A DNA stretch of 64,000 nucleotides from contig CALUJM010000010.1 of NCBI GenBank assembly GCA_944320975.1, positions 1-64,000 of the forward strand, read 5' to 3'. Shown here one piece after another: positions 19,252 to 28,145 of the stretch; position 1 is the first letter of the stretch; every line of letters begins with the position of its first letter. The notes under the pieces were generated by a model, which had not been told where the DNA came from, did no database searches, and saw only the letters and a program-made list of their open reading frames with translations. The position numbers and the translations under genes were made by a program. Origin of the DNA: an uncultured Atopobiaceae bacterium. GTDB lineage: Bacteria > Actinomycetota > Coriobacteriia > Coriobacteriales > Atopobiaceae.

Positions 19252-20183
19252 CGCACTCCCCCGCCCACCGTGACGTAGCCGTCCCCGTCCTGGGCGGGGC
19301 CGAGCTGGACGCGCCCCTCCGGGGCGGTCTTCTCCCGGGGAGCGCTCTCCGGCACGGAGGCAGCGGCGTCCTCCAGCTCGAGCCGCAGCCTCAGCGCGTT
19401 TCCGGTCGCCATCGTGCCGCCATATCCGACGCCGGCCTTGAGCAGGGCGCCGACGCCCGGGATCGTCCCGAGCAGGGCGCGCGCCACCCCGCGCCACGCG
19501 AGGCCGCCGGCAAGGACGGCGGCGAGCTCGGCGGCGCGGGCGGGCTCGATGTCGCGGCCGTAGGCCGCCGCGAGGTCGAGGGCGAGCTTCGCCTGGTTTG
19601 CGGTCATCACCGGGAAGTCGGAGCCGGGTATGAGGGTCACGGCGCCCACGACGGCGTTCTCGAGGGCGCAGCGCGAGACGAGCGCGTCGGCCACGGCGCG
19701 CCGGCAGAAGGGAAATCCCGCGGCCAGGGCGAGGCGCTTGTCCGTCGCGGACGCGAGCCAGGCGGCGAGCTGGCCGGGGAGCGCCTCGGGGTCCGAGGAC
19801 GCGACGATGCCCACGAGGCCCTCGGCCTGGCCGGGAAGCTCGACGCGCGGCGCGTCGAGGGCGCCCTCGACGACCATCGCGACGCCCACGCCGGACCGCG
19901 CGTAGGCGGAGACGAGCGGCCGGCAGTCGCCCTCCCCCACGAGGACGAGCACGACGTCGGGAGCCTCGAGGCCCTCGACGGGCTCGTCGAGCCCCACGAC
20001 CTCGACCACGGCTCCGGACCGGACCGGGACGAGCGCGGACTTGACGGCGCGCGCGACGTCCGCGGGGCAGGCGGGGTCAACGTGGACCCTTACCACGATC
20101 CGCTCGTCTCGCCCCCTGAGCGAGCCGCGACCCGAGGACAGCACCTCGAGGATGCGACCCGCGGAACCCTTCTTTGATGCCAT
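19248..20183 (-). CDS. DUF697-like protein of unknown function
   Basis: 311 residues. The middle and C-terminal part, GSDFPVMTANQAKLALDLAA and LLGTIPGVGALLKAGVGYGG, looks like the hydrophobic helical DUF697 domain found next to GTPases. The N-terminal half (VVRVHVDPACPADVARAVKS, VVLVLVGEGD) could be a degenerate nucleotide-binding fold, but I see no P-loop. It sits 54 bp after rodA and overlaps the radical SAM gene, so it is co-transcribed with cell-shape genes. Function not assignable. Confidence 0.6.
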   Translation of the reverse strand: MASKKGSAGRILEVLSSGRGSLRGRDERIVVRVHVDPACPADVARAVKSALVPVRSGAVVEVVGLDEPVEGLEAPDVVLVLVGEGDCRPLVSAYARSGVGVAMVVEGALDAPRVELPGQAEGLVGIVASSDPEALPGQLAAWLASATDKRLALAAGFPFCRRAVADALVSRCALENAVVGAVTLIPGSDFPVMTANQAKLALDLAAAYGRDIEPARAAELAAVLAGGLAWRGVARALLGTIPGVGALLKAGVGYGGTMATGNALRLRLELEDAAASVPESAPREKTAPEGRVQLGPAQDGDGYVTVGGGVR

Positions 20184-20237
20184 AGCCGACCTCCACTCAG
20201 GCGCGGCGAGCCGCGCGAAGACGCAAGACAGGGCCGC

Positions 20238-21452
20238 CTAGGCGACCTTCTGACGGTGGTGCCACACGGACTGTACCACGCCCACGGCGGCGAGCTGCGT
20301 GACCATGGAGGACGAGCCGTAGGTCATGAAGGGCAGCGGGATGCCGGTGATGGGCATGATTCCGATGCACATCCCCACGCTCTCGAGGACCTGGAAGGTC
20401 CACAGCGCCGCGCAGCCAACGAGCAGGAGCTTCGAGAACGGGGACTCGACCTTCATGGCCAGGACGATCGTGGCGATGATCATCCACGCGTACAGGGCGA
20501 GAAGGACGATGGAGCCGAGAAACCCGAACTGCTCGGCGAACGTCGCGAAGATGAAGTCCGTCTCCGCCTCGGGGAGGAAGCCCGAGAGCGCCTGCGAGGC
20601 GTTGCCGAAGCCCTTGCCCAAAAAGCCGCCCGATCCGATGGCGATCATGGCCTGCTGGAGGTTGTAGCCGTCCTCGCTCGCCGTGCCGTCGGGGTCGAGG
20701 AAGACGGTGAGGCGCGACAGCTGGTAGTCCTGGAGGATGTGGGGGATGCCGTCGATCTGCGACGTGATGACGACGAGCGCCGCCGCGCCGACGATGAGGG
20801 CGATCGTCGCGAGGATCCAGCCGCGCGGAGCGCCGCTGCAGATGATGATCGTGGCGCCGGTGAAGAAGATCATGAGGCCGGTGCCCAGGTCGGTGACCAT
20901 GATCAAGATGAGGGGCACGAGAAGGGTCCCGCAGAGCCGCGCGTAGTCCCGGAAGGTCTCGATCTTACCGTTGTACTGGGCGCCCGCGGTCGCCATCAGG
21001 GCGATGACGACGAGCTTTCCGGGCTCGGAGGGCTGGAACCTCAGGGGGCCGATCCTCACCCAGCCCAGGCCGCCGAGGCCGCCCTCGACTCCGAGGCCGG
21101 GAACGAGCGGGAGCACCATCAGGACGCACGCGAAGACGAACAGCGCGGTCGTGAGGTTGGAGAGGTTGCGGCAGTCGTAGCGCCAGACCACGATGGCGGC
21201 GCCGATGCCGAGCGCCATGCCGGCGAGGTGGTTCGTGAAGCTCACGGTGTCGATCGCGAGCGAGCACGACCACATGTTGATGACGCTCAGGATGAGGATG
21301 AGCAGCGTCGGGATGAGCTGCGTGAGGTAGATCCCCTCGAGCGGGCCGCGCCTCCCCTTCCCGGCATGGGACGGGGAGGCCCCGGCGATGCGCTGGGCGA
21401 GCGCGGAGAACGGGCCCTTGGCCGTGCCCGGTCCGGTAATCTCTTGAGCCAT
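20238..21452 (-). CDS. rodA: Rod-shape SEDS glycosyltransferase
   Basis: Polytopic SEDS peptidoglycan polymerase of the elongation machinery; 404 residues from ATG 21452 after GGGGGG. Seen: GWVRIGPLRFQPSEPGKLVV, ITDLGT-like MVTDLGTGLMIFF, YNLQQAMIAIGSGGFLGKGF, FIFATFAEQFGFLGS and GIPLPFMTYGSSSM, all SEDS hallmarks. It follows its cognate class B PBP by 8 bp, which favours RodA over FtsW. A longer upstream frame is an arginine-rich shadow inside mrdA. Confidence 0.93.
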   Translation of the reverse strand: MAQEITGPGTAKGPFSALAQRIAGASPSHAGKGRRGPLEGIYLTQLIPTLLILILSVINMWSCSLAIDTVSFTNHLAGMALGIGAAIVVWRYDCRNLSNLTTALFVFACVLMVLPLVPGLGVEGGLGGLGWVRIGPLRFQPSEPGKLVVIALMATAGAQYNGKIETFRDYARLCGTLLVPLILIMVTDLGTGLMIFFTGATIIICSGAPRGWILATIALIVGAAALVVITSQIDGIPHILQDYQLSRLTVFLDPDGTASEDGYNLQQAMIAIGSGGFLGKGFGNASQALSGFLPEAETDFIFATFAEQFGFLGSIVLLALYAWMIIATIVLAMKVESPFSKLLLVGCAALWTFQVLESVGMCIGIMPITGIPLPFMTYGSSSMVTQLAAVGVVQSVWHHRQKVA

Positions 21453-21460
21453 GAGCCCCC

Positions 21461-23506
21461 CTAGTCGATGTTGGTCGCGACGCCGGTCGCGGTGTCGGGC
21501 TGGCCGTAGATGGCGCCGAAGACGTCCCTGACCACGAGCAGCGAGGACGATCCGCCGGCGTTGACGCCGTCCATGTTGGCGACGACCACGTAGCGCGGCG
21601 TCTCCCCGTCGCCTGCCGGGCCGTAGGCGCCGAACCAGCCGATGGCCCGGTCGACGCTGATCTGCTCGCCGGTGCCCGTCTTTCCGCGGACGGTGACGTC
21701 GAGGTTGGTCCAGTGGACGGTCTGGAGGGGGTCCTCCTCGTAGACGACGCCCCACATGCCGCGCGCGACCAGGTCTCGGAAGGACTGGTCCTCCTCGACG
21801 TCCCTGATCTGCTCGGTCTTGTACTCGGTGACGAAGCCGTCGCCCACGCGGGAGCGGACGCCGCGCATGACGTGGGGGCGGTAGACGGGCCCCTCGTTGG
21901 CGAGGCTGCAGTAGGCGCACGCCATCTGGATGCAGGTCACGAGCAGGTCGCCCTGGCCGATGGCGAGGTTGCAGTTCTCGCCGCCCTGCCAGGTCGCGTC
22001 CTCGTCGGAGTACCCGAGGTTCTTGAAGTACTCCCACTTCCAAGCTGCGTCAGGGACGCGTCCGACCTCCTCGCCGGGCAGGTCGATCCCTGTCGCCGAG
22101 CCGAGCCCGTAGCGCCTGAAGGTCTCCTGCATGCCCTCGGAGTTCTGGTTGTAGAAGCCCTTGCCGATCTCATAGAACATGACGTCGCACGAGAAGGTGA
22201 TGCCCGATACGATGTCGACGCCGCCGTGCGTGCTCCAGCAGCCCATGCCGTCCGGGTCGTCGGAGCGGCCGGACCAAGACCACCATCCCGAGCAGTTCCA
22301 GCTGCTGTCGGCGTTGATGATCCCGTAGTCGAGCGCCGCCAGCGTGGTGAGCGGCTTGATGATCGAGCCGGAGGGGTACTGGCCCGCGATGGCGCGGTTG
22401 AGCATCGGGTAATGGGCGTCCTCATCCTGCAGGGCGTCCCAGTCGGCGGTCGAGATGCCGCCCACGAACGAGCTCGGCGTGAACGTGGGGTAGCTCGCCA
22501 TTGCGATGACCTCACCGTTGGTGCAGTCGAGCGCGACGACGGAGGCGCCCACGGCGGCCTTGCCGATGTCGCGCTGCTGCTTGATGACCTTCTCGAGGGA
22601 CTCCTCGGCGGCTCGCTGCACGTCGATGTCGAGGGTGAGGACGAGGTCGGAGCCGCTCTGGGGCTCGAATCCGGAGGACTGCCGCCCCGTGACGTTGCCG
22701 TGCGCGTCCACGTAGACCACCTGCTCGCCCCGGACGCCCTGGAGCACGCTCTCGTAGCGCTTCTCCACGCCGGTCTGCCCGACGATGTCGCCCGAGCGGT
22801 AGATGATCTGGCCGTCCTCGGCGTTCTCGCTCTCCTCGAGCTGCTCCTGGGTCACGGTGCCGGTGTAGCCCACGACGTGGGCGGCGAGAGATCCATGGGG
22901 GTAGGAGCGCTGGGCGCGCGTCTCGACGCTCACGCCCGGGAAGACCTCTGGGTGCTCGCCGATGTAGGCGACGACGCGGCGCGAGACGTCAACGGACACG
23001 GTCCTCAGGCTCTGATAGCCCTGGGTCGTGTCCTGGAGCTTTCTCCTCACGGCCTGGGGCGGCATGCCGATGAGGTTGGCGAGCAGCGTGACCTCTACCT
23101 CGTCGTCGAGGACGTCGGAGATGGCGGTCACCACGAAGCTGCTGCGGTTGGTGACGATCTCGTTGCCGTGCCGGTCCAGGATGCGCCCGCGGGGGGCCTG
23201 GGTGTAGACGGTGCTCGTGCGGTTGGACTCGGCCTGCTCGGAGTACTCGTCCGTGGAGACGAGCTGCATCGTCCAGAGACGCGCGACGAGCACCGAGAAG
23301 ATGCCGCCCACCGCCACGGCGAAGCCGACGAGCCTCGAGGAGAGGGTCTTCTCGGTCGACGAGTCGGAGCCGCCGGATGCGCGGGGGGAGGCGCCGCCGA
23401 TGTCCATGGTGAAGGCGGCCTCGGACCGGCCGAAGACTATGAAGACGACGATCAGCGCGACGGCGAGCACCGCGCAGACTATGACGATGATCAGGGAGAG
23501 GTCCAT
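21461..23506 (-). CDS. mrdA: Penicillin-binding protein 2 (class B transpeptidase)
   Basis: 681 residues. Two N-terminal hydrophobic stretches (about 4-25 and 58-80) are separated by a 30-residue linker; PBP2 normally has one. The dimerisation domain has APRGRILDRHGNEIVTN. The transpeptidase has active-site Ser381 in PSGSIIKP, S439-C-D441 (SxD, usual in PBP2) and K609-T-G-T612. It cross-links lateral-wall peptidoglycan with RodA. The W-rich insertion SSWNCSGWWSWSGRSDD near 401-417 is also part of many PBP2s. Lies 9 bp after mreD. Confidence 0.94.
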   Translation of the reverse strand: MDLSLIIVIVCAVLAVALIVVFIVFGRSEAAFTMDIGGASPRASGGSDSSTEKTLSSRLVGFAVAVGGIFSVLVARLWTMQLVSTDEYSEQAESNRTSTVYTQAPRGRILDRHGNEIVTNRSSFVVTAISDVLDDEVEVTLLANLIGMPPQAVRRKLQDTTQGYQSLRTVSVDVSRRVVAYIGEHPEVFPGVSVETRAQRSYPHGSLAAHVVGYTGTVTQEQLEESENAEDGQIIYRSGDIVGQTGVEKRYESVLQGVRGEQVVYVDAHGNVTGRQSSGFEPQSGSDLVLTLDIDVQRAAEESLEKVIKQQRDIGKAAVGASVVALDCTNGEVIAMASYPTFTPSSFVGGISTADWDALQDEDAHYPMLNRAIAGQYPSGSIIKPLTTLAALDYGIINADSSWNCSGWWSWSGRSDDPDGMGCWSTHGGVDIVSGITFSCDVMFYEIGKGFYNQNSEGMQETFRRYGLGSATGIDLPGEEVGRVPDAAWKWEYFKNLGYSDEDATWQGGENCNLAIGQGDLLVTCIQMACAYCSLANEGPVYRPHVMRGVRSRVGDGFVTEYKTEQIRDVEEDQSFRDLVARGMWGVVYEEDPLQTVHWTNLDVTVRGKTGTGEQISVDRAIGWFGAYGPAGDGETPRYVVVANMDGVNAGGSSSLLVVRDVFGAIYGQPDTATGVATNID

Positions 23507-23515
23507 CTCGCCACC

Positions 23516-24094
23516 CTAGAGGCCGCGCCTGCCGAAGCGCGCGGCGGAGCGGCCGATTCCGCCCCGACCGATCGTCCCGGCGCCGCCGATTCCCGCACCC
23601 GCCGCCCGCACGCGAGAGTAGTAGTAGGCGAAGGGGACGAAGAAGACGATGGTGAGCACGGCCGTGGGAAGCGCCCTGAAGATGATCGCGTCGAGAATCG
23701 AGTTCGTCTGCCCAACAAGGAGCATGGCGAGGTGGAAGACGAGCGAGACGCCGAGGGAGGCGGCGGAGAAAAGCGCCATCGTGGTGCCGAGGTCCCCGGC
23801 CATGCGGTTGCGCTGCTCGAGGCCGAGTGCGAAGGAGGAGACGGAGAGGCAAAACGCCATGAGCCCGAGCGGCGCCGTGGAGGAGAGGTCGAAGACCAGC
23901 CCGGCGAGAAAGCCGGCGACGACGCCGCGCGTCCCGCCCGACTGCAGGGCGACGCACGCCGAGAAGATCAGGGCGAAGTTGGCGCGCCCGTTGCCGAGCC
24001 CGAGGTTGGGCGCCAGCGCGAGCTGGAGCACCAGGCAGACGACGGCCAGCACGACCGTCCCGCGCATGTCCCTGTTCCTGTCTGCGACCTGCAT
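23516..24094 (-). CDS. mreD: Rod shape-determining protein MreD
   Basis: 192 residues with about five or six membrane spans: VVLAVVCLVLQLALAPNLG, NFALIFSACVALQSG, GVVAGFLAGLVFDLSSTAPL and two more. It anchors MreC/RodA complexes. The sequence is poorly conserved, so the call rests on topology and position between mreC and mrdA. The Gly/Arg-rich C-terminal tail (GAGTIGRGGIGRSAARFGRR) is unusual. Confidence 0.85.
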   Translation of the reverse strand: MQVADRNRDMRGTVVLAVVCLVLQLALAPNLGLGNGRANFALIFSACVALQSGGTRGVVAGFLAGLVFDLSSTAPLGLMAFCLSVSSFALGLEQRNRMAGDLGTTMALFSAASLGVSLVFHLAMLLVGQTNSILDAIIFRALPTAVLTIVFFVPFAYYYSRVRAAGAGIGGAGTIGRGGIGRSAARFGRRGL

Positions 24095-24106
24095 GCCTGC
24101 CCTCCC

Positions 24107-25093
24107 CTACTCGCTCGTCTCGGTGTCCTGAGCCTGCTCGCCGGAATCCGTCCCCTCTTCATCGGCGGCATCGTCACCCTGCTGGTCCTGGGCGTCGGCC
24201 GCGGCGATGTCGTCGGCCGTCGCCTGCTGGCCCTCGGTGAGCGAGGTGATGACCAGCACCTCCTCGTAGCTCTCCGCATGGGAGTAGGGCTCGACGACGA
24301 TGTCGAGCTCGAGGGCGCCGGGGGAGCTCTCGACGCTCGTCACCTCGCCGAGGGGCAGCCCCTTGGGGAACACGCCGCCCAGACCGCTGGTGACCACCAC
24401 GTCGCCGACGCTCACCTGCTGGTCGGTGCCAACGAGCGTGAGCTTGAGCTGGCCGGTGACCGAGCCGTTGAGCATGCCCTGCACGCGGCTCGACTGGATC
24501 ATGGCGGAGATGGAGGAGTTCTCGTCGGTGAGCAGGCGCACCCGCGAGGAGGCGGAGGCGCTCTCCACGACCTGGCCGACGACGCCGCTCGCGGCGGTGA
24601 CGGGCATGCCGGCGTTGACGCCCGAGGACGTGCCCTTGTCGATGGAGACGGTCGTGCTCCAGGAGTCGGAGGAGCCGGAGATGATGCGGGCCGCCGTGGA
24701 CTGCAGGTCGTAGGCGTCGCGGAGGTCGAGCAGCCCCTGGAGGCGCTCGGCGGTCTGCGCCGCCTCCTCGAGCTCGACGTTGCGGGCGCGGAGCTGGTCG
24801 TTTTCCGCCTGCAGCTCGGAGAGCGTCGCCTGGTCGGCGGTGAGGTTCACCACGACGTTGCCCAGGCCGCGGAAGGGGCTCGCGACGGTGTCCCCGAGGT
24901 AGCGGATGGGCGTCGTGACGGTCTGGAAGGCGCTTCGCGCGGCGGCGAGCGGGCCCTCGTCCCCCATGCGGCTGCTGGCGGTGAACAGGGCGAGGGAGAC
25001 CACGACGCATGCGATCAGCGCCCGGCCGCCCGTGGACTGTCTGCTGTTAGAGAGCGCCGACCTCGGCTGTCGGCCCGAAGACGAGAGGGGCAT
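24107..25093 (-). CDS. mreC: Rod shape-determining protein MreC
   Basis: 328 residues from ATG 25093: a short cytoplasmic stretch, one membrane span (about 25-42), a coiled coil (LSELQAENDQLRARNVELEE) and the periplasm-side beta domain with GVNAGMPVTAASGVVGQV and GDVVVTSGLGGVFPKGLPLG. The last 40 residues are acidic (ADAQDQQGDDAADEEG). It scaffolds the elongasome and activates PBP2. Five bp after mreB, 12 bp before mreD. Confidence 0.93.
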   Translation of the reverse strand: MPLSSSGRQPRSALSNSRQSTGGRALIACVVVSLALFTASSRMGDEGPLAAARSAFQTVTTPIRYLGDTVASPFRGLGNVVVNLTADQATLSELQAENDQLRARNVELEEAAQTAERLQGLLDLRDAYDLQSTAARIISGSSDSWSTTVSIDKGTSSGVNAGMPVTAASGVVGQVVESASASSRVRLLTDENSSISAMIQSSRVQGMLNGSVTGQLKLTLVGTDQQVSVGDVVVTSGLGGVFPKGLPLGEVTSVESSPGALELDIVVEPYSHAESYEEVLVITSLTEGQQATADDIAAADAQDQQGDDAADEEGTDSGEQAQDTETSE

Positions 25094-25098
25094 GGGCC

Positions 25099-26139
25099 CT
25101 AGTTCGCCGTCTGGACGAAGCCGCCGGAGAGGGCGTTGGCCTCGAGGACCTTGGCGCAGCCGTTGACCACGTTCTCGAGCGCGGTGGGGCTCACGTTGAC
25201 CGGAACGCCGGTCTCCTCGCGCAGGCGCTGGTCGAGGCCGCGGAGCAGCCCGCCGCCGCCGGTGAGCAGGATGCCGTAGTACATGAGGTCGGAGGCGAGG
25301 TCGGGCGGCGTGACGTCGAGGGCGTCCTTGACGGCCTTGGTGACCTCGTCGAGCGGGCGATCGAGCGCCCGGCGGATCTCCTCGCTCTCGATGCGAACGG
25401 ACTTGGGCAGTCCGCTCATCACGTCGCGGCCGTTGACCTCGACGTCGAGCTCCTCGGCGAGCGGCGCCGCGGAGCCGACCTTGATCTTGATGTCCTCGGC
25501 GGTGCGCTCGCCGATGGAGAGGTTGTAGGCGTCGCGCACGTGCTGCAGGATCGTCTGGTCGAACTCGTCGCCGGCGGTCCTGATGGACTGGGAGACGACG
25601 ATGCCGCCCATGGAGATGACGGCCACCTCGGTGGTGCCGCCGCCGATGTCGACGACCATCGAGCCCGTGGGGTCCTCGATGGGCAGGTCGGCGCCGATGG
25701 CGGCGGCCATGGGCTCCTCGATGAGGTAGGCCTGGCGGGCGCCGGCCGAGATCGTGGCCTCGAAGACGGCGCGCTTCTCGACGGAGGTCACGCCCGAGGG
25801 CACGCAGACGACGACGCGGGGGCGCGGGGTCCACGGGTAGTGGTGCCCGCGCGCCTTCTCGATGAAGTAGCGGAGCATGACCTCGGTGACGTCGAAGTCC
25901 GCGATGACGCCGTCCTTGAGGGGGCGCTCCGCGATGATCGAGCCGGGCGTGCGGCCGATCATGCGCTTCGCGTCGGCGCCGACCGCCAGGACGCGGCTCT
26001 CGCTCTTGTCGATGGCCACGACCGAGGGCTCGTTGATGACGATGCCCTGGCCGCGGACGGCAACGAGCGTGTTGGCGGTGCCGAGGTCGATGGCGAGGTC
26101 GCCGCCGTACTCGCCGAACAGAGAATCAAAAAGTGACAT
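25099..26139 (-). CDS. mreB: Rod shape-determining actin homologue MreB
   Basis: 346 residues: YGGDLAIDLGTANTLVAV (phosphate 1), PRVVVCVPSGVTSVEKRA, LIEEPMAAAIGADLPI, MVVDIGGGTTEVAVI (phosphate 2) and LLTGGGGLLRGLDQRL (adenosine motif). Forms membrane-associated filaments that orient wall synthesis. Directly follows the TPR gene by 8 bp and leads mreC. Confidence 0.97.
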   Translation of the reverse strand: MSLFDSLFGEYGGDLAIDLGTANTLVAVRGQGIVINEPSVVAIDKSESRVLAVGADAKRMIGRTPGSIIAERPLKDGVIADFDVTEVMLRYFIEKARGHHYPWTPRPRVVVCVPSGVTSVEKRAVFEATISAGARQAYLIEEPMAAAIGADLPIEDPTGSMVVDIGGGTTEVAVISMGGIVVSQSIRTAGDEFDQTILQHVRDAYNLSIGERTAEDIKIKVGSAAPLAEELDVEVNGRDVMSGLPKSVRIESEEIRRALDRPLDEVTKAVKDALDVTPPDLASDLMYYGILLTGGGGLLRGLDQRLREETGVPVNVSPTALENVVNGCAKVLEANALSGGFVQTAN

Positions 26140-26147
26140 GTGTCGCC

Positions 26148-27455
26148 TTAGTCGGTGGTGTCGGTTCCGGTCTGGTCCTGGGAGCGGTACTCGGGGGTGA
26201 CGTCGACGACCTTCCAGCTGACGCCGTCGCGCCTCATGGAGATGACGTAGTCCTGCTCCCCGCCGGCGGAGAGCTTGGCGGTGAGGTGGACCGTGGAGTC
26301 GGTCATGGAGCGGTCGACGGCGTTGATCTGGACGGTGGCGTCGGTGGGCAGCACGTCGTACATCTCGTCGATCACGGCGTCGGACGTGCCCTCGACGACG
26401 TACTCGGAGAGCTCGACGCCGTCGGCCTTGGCGCTGAAGAGCTGCTCGGCCACCGCCTCCTGCGTGGGCCAGCCGTAGCCGCGGACGTAGGCGAAGACGC
26501 CGGCGCCGACCACCAGCAGGAGAAGGACGAGGATGGTGATGAAGATCTTGAGGCCCGTGCGACGGTGCTTGCGGCGGACCTTGCGCTCCTTCTTGTCGGC
26601 CTGGACGAGATCCTCCTCGGTGACCGAGAAGAAGCCGGTGTCCTCCGGGGAGGGCATGAGCTCGCCGGACTCGCCGGTGGGGTCGAGCGGGTCGTAGCCC
26701 CCGCCGTAGCCGGCGGCGGCGAGGAACGCGTCGGTCTCAGAGGGACGGCGCTCGGCGAGGGCCGCCATGGCCTTGCGGGCGGCGTCGTAGGATGCCTGCG
26801 CCTCCGGGGAGAGGGCGTAGGTGCCGTCAGCGGTGGCGTGGGCGAAGGCGTCGACCGCCTCGCTCATGCGGTTGGCGGCGACGTAGGCGAGGCCGAGGTC
26901 GCTCCAGATCTTGTTCTGGCTCTCGAGCGGCGTGGTGAAGTCGAGCGCGGTGCGATAGGCCTCGACGGCGTCGACGGCGCGCCCGAGGCGCATGAAGCAG
27001 CTGCCGAGGCGCGTGAGCGCGACGGCGGGGCTGGGGTTGGACTCGTCGATGGCGGCGCTTCTGTAGGCCATGCCGGCCTTGCGCGTGTCGCCGACCTGCT
27101 CGTAGGCGGAGCCGAGGGCCATGTACGCCTTGTAGGGCGTGGAGTAGTCGGGGTCGGCGACGGCGTCGGTGAGGGCGGCGACGGCGTCCTGGGCGCGGCC
27201 CGCGGCGAGCAGCGCGCGGCCGCGGTTGCACTGGAGGGGGCCGCGCTTGCCGTAGGCGGCGTCCGCGAGGGCCGCCTCGTAGGAGCGGGCGGCCGAGTCG
27301 AACTGGCCGAGCTTCATGTAGGCGTTGCCGCGAAGGTGCTCGACCTCGCCGGACACCTCGCCGGCCTCGGTGGCGGCGGCGAGGCGGGTGACGGCGCCGA
27401 TCCAGTCGGAGTTCTGGTAGGCGAGCTTGCCGGATTCGTATGCCTGCTGATTCAC
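26148..27455 (-). CDS. TPR protein with C-terminal membrane anchor and extracytoplasmic domain
   Basis: 435 residues from GTG 27455 (GGAGGT upstream; a TTG at 27467 would consume that site). Tetratricopeptide repeats fill about 1-235, for example AYESGKLAYQNSDWIGAVTR and GSAYEQVGDTRKAGMAYRSA. A basic stretch (KKERKVRRKHRR) precedes one membrane span at about 303-325, then a 110-residue outside domain with a conserved-looking VTPEY end. Its place just before mreB suggests a scaffold or regulator of the elongation machinery; this is inference. The same promoter may serve the cluster. Confidence 0.8.
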   Translation of the reverse strand: MNQQAYESGKLAYQNSDWIGAVTRLAAATEAGEVSGEVEHLRGNAYMKLGQFDSAARSYEAALADAAYGKRGPLQCNRGRALLAAGRAQDAVAALTDAVADPDYSTPYKAYMALGSAYEQVGDTRKAGMAYRSAAIDESNPSPAVALTRLGSCFMRLGRAVDAVEAYRTALDFTTPLESQNKIWSDLGLAYVAANRMSEAVDAFAHATADGTYALSPEAQASYDAARKAMAALAERRPSETDAFLAAAGYGGGYDPLDPTGESGELMPSPEDTGFFSVTEEDLVQADKKERKVRRKHRRTGLKIFITILVLLLLVVGAGVFAYVRGYGWPTQEAVAEQLFSAKADGVELSEYVVEGTSDAVIDEMYDVLPTDATVQINAVDRSMTDSTVHLTAKLSAGGEQDYVISMRRDGVSWKVVDVTPEYRSQDQTGTDTTD

Positions 27456-27485
27456 TGTGACCTCCAAAAAGTGACGGTCGGGCGG

Positions 27486-28034
27486 CTAGTCGCCGATGTG
27501 TTCGATCCTGATCGAGTTGATGACGTCGCCGGCGCGAAGCTCGCCGATGACGTCGGCCCCCTCGACGGTCTGGCCGAAGACGGTGTACCCGGAGTCGAGG
27601 CCGTGCTGGGGGCCGAGGCAGAAGTAGAACTGCGACCCGGCGGAGTCCGGGTCCATGGAACGCGCCATGGCCAGGGCACGGTCGTCGTGGGAGTTGCGCG
27701 GGTTGGTGGAGAACTCCTGGCGGATGCGATATCCGGGGCCGCCCGTGCCGGGGCGTCCGGTGGGGCCGGGCATCCCGGAGGCGACCTGCTCGGGAGTCAT
27801 GTCCCTCGTGTTGGGGCACCCTCCCTGGATCACGAAACCAGGGACGTAGCGGTGGAACTTGAGCTCGTCATAGAAGCCCGAGGAGGCCAGCTCGCAGAAG
27901 TTGGCCACGTGAACCGGGGCGCCCTCGCCGTCAAGGCGGACGCGAATGGTTCCCCTCGAGGTGTCGAAGACGGCGACCTCGTCACCTTTGACCTGGTAGG
28001 TCGGGGTGTAGAGCGGGTCTGCGATGAAGCCCAT
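27486..28034 (-). CDS. Cyclophilin-type peptidyl-prolyl isomerase
   Basis: 182 residues from ATG 28034 with GGAGG four nt upstream. Cyclophilin core: FHRYVPGFVIQGG (catalytic Arg), RNSHDDRALAMARSMDPDSA, GSQFYFCLGPQ and LDSGYTVFGQTVEGADVI. No signal peptide, so it acts in the cytoplasm on proline-containing protein folding. An insertion with GPTGRPGTGGPGYRIRQEF is the usual bacterial variation. It precedes the TPR gene by 30 bp and may be the first gene of the transcript through mreB. Confidence 0.92.
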   Translation of the reverse strand: MGFIADPLYTPTYQVKGDEVAVFDTSRGTIRVRLDGEGAPVHVANFCELASSGFYDELKFHRYVPGFVIQGGCPNTRDMTPEQVASGMPGPTGRPGTGGPGYRIRQEFSTNPRNSHDDRALAMARSMDPDSAGSQFYFCLGPQHGLDSGYTVFGQTVEGADVIGELRAGDVINSIRIEHIGD

Positions 28035-28092
28035 CTTCCCTCCAGTCCTTCTCGCCAAGATCGGGCGAGCACATACTTCTCACAACTAGGTA

Positions 28093-28098
28093 ATTCTA
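28093..28098 (-). promoter_or_regulatory. Possible -10 box for the cyclophilin gene
   Basis: Minus-strand TAGAAT about 60 bp before the start codon in an AT-richer patch. No convincing -35 box is visible. Confidence 0.35.
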
Positions 28099-28145
28099 GC
28101 AGGAAGCCCGATGTTTCACATATTCGGCAGAGAAGGACGGGCGCC

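Noticed and set aside
21713..25102. 1129-residue plus-strand open frame opposite the mre genes
   Set aside because: Lies exactly over mrdA, mreD and mreC, has low-complexity His/Asp/Gly/Arg content and no ribosome site.
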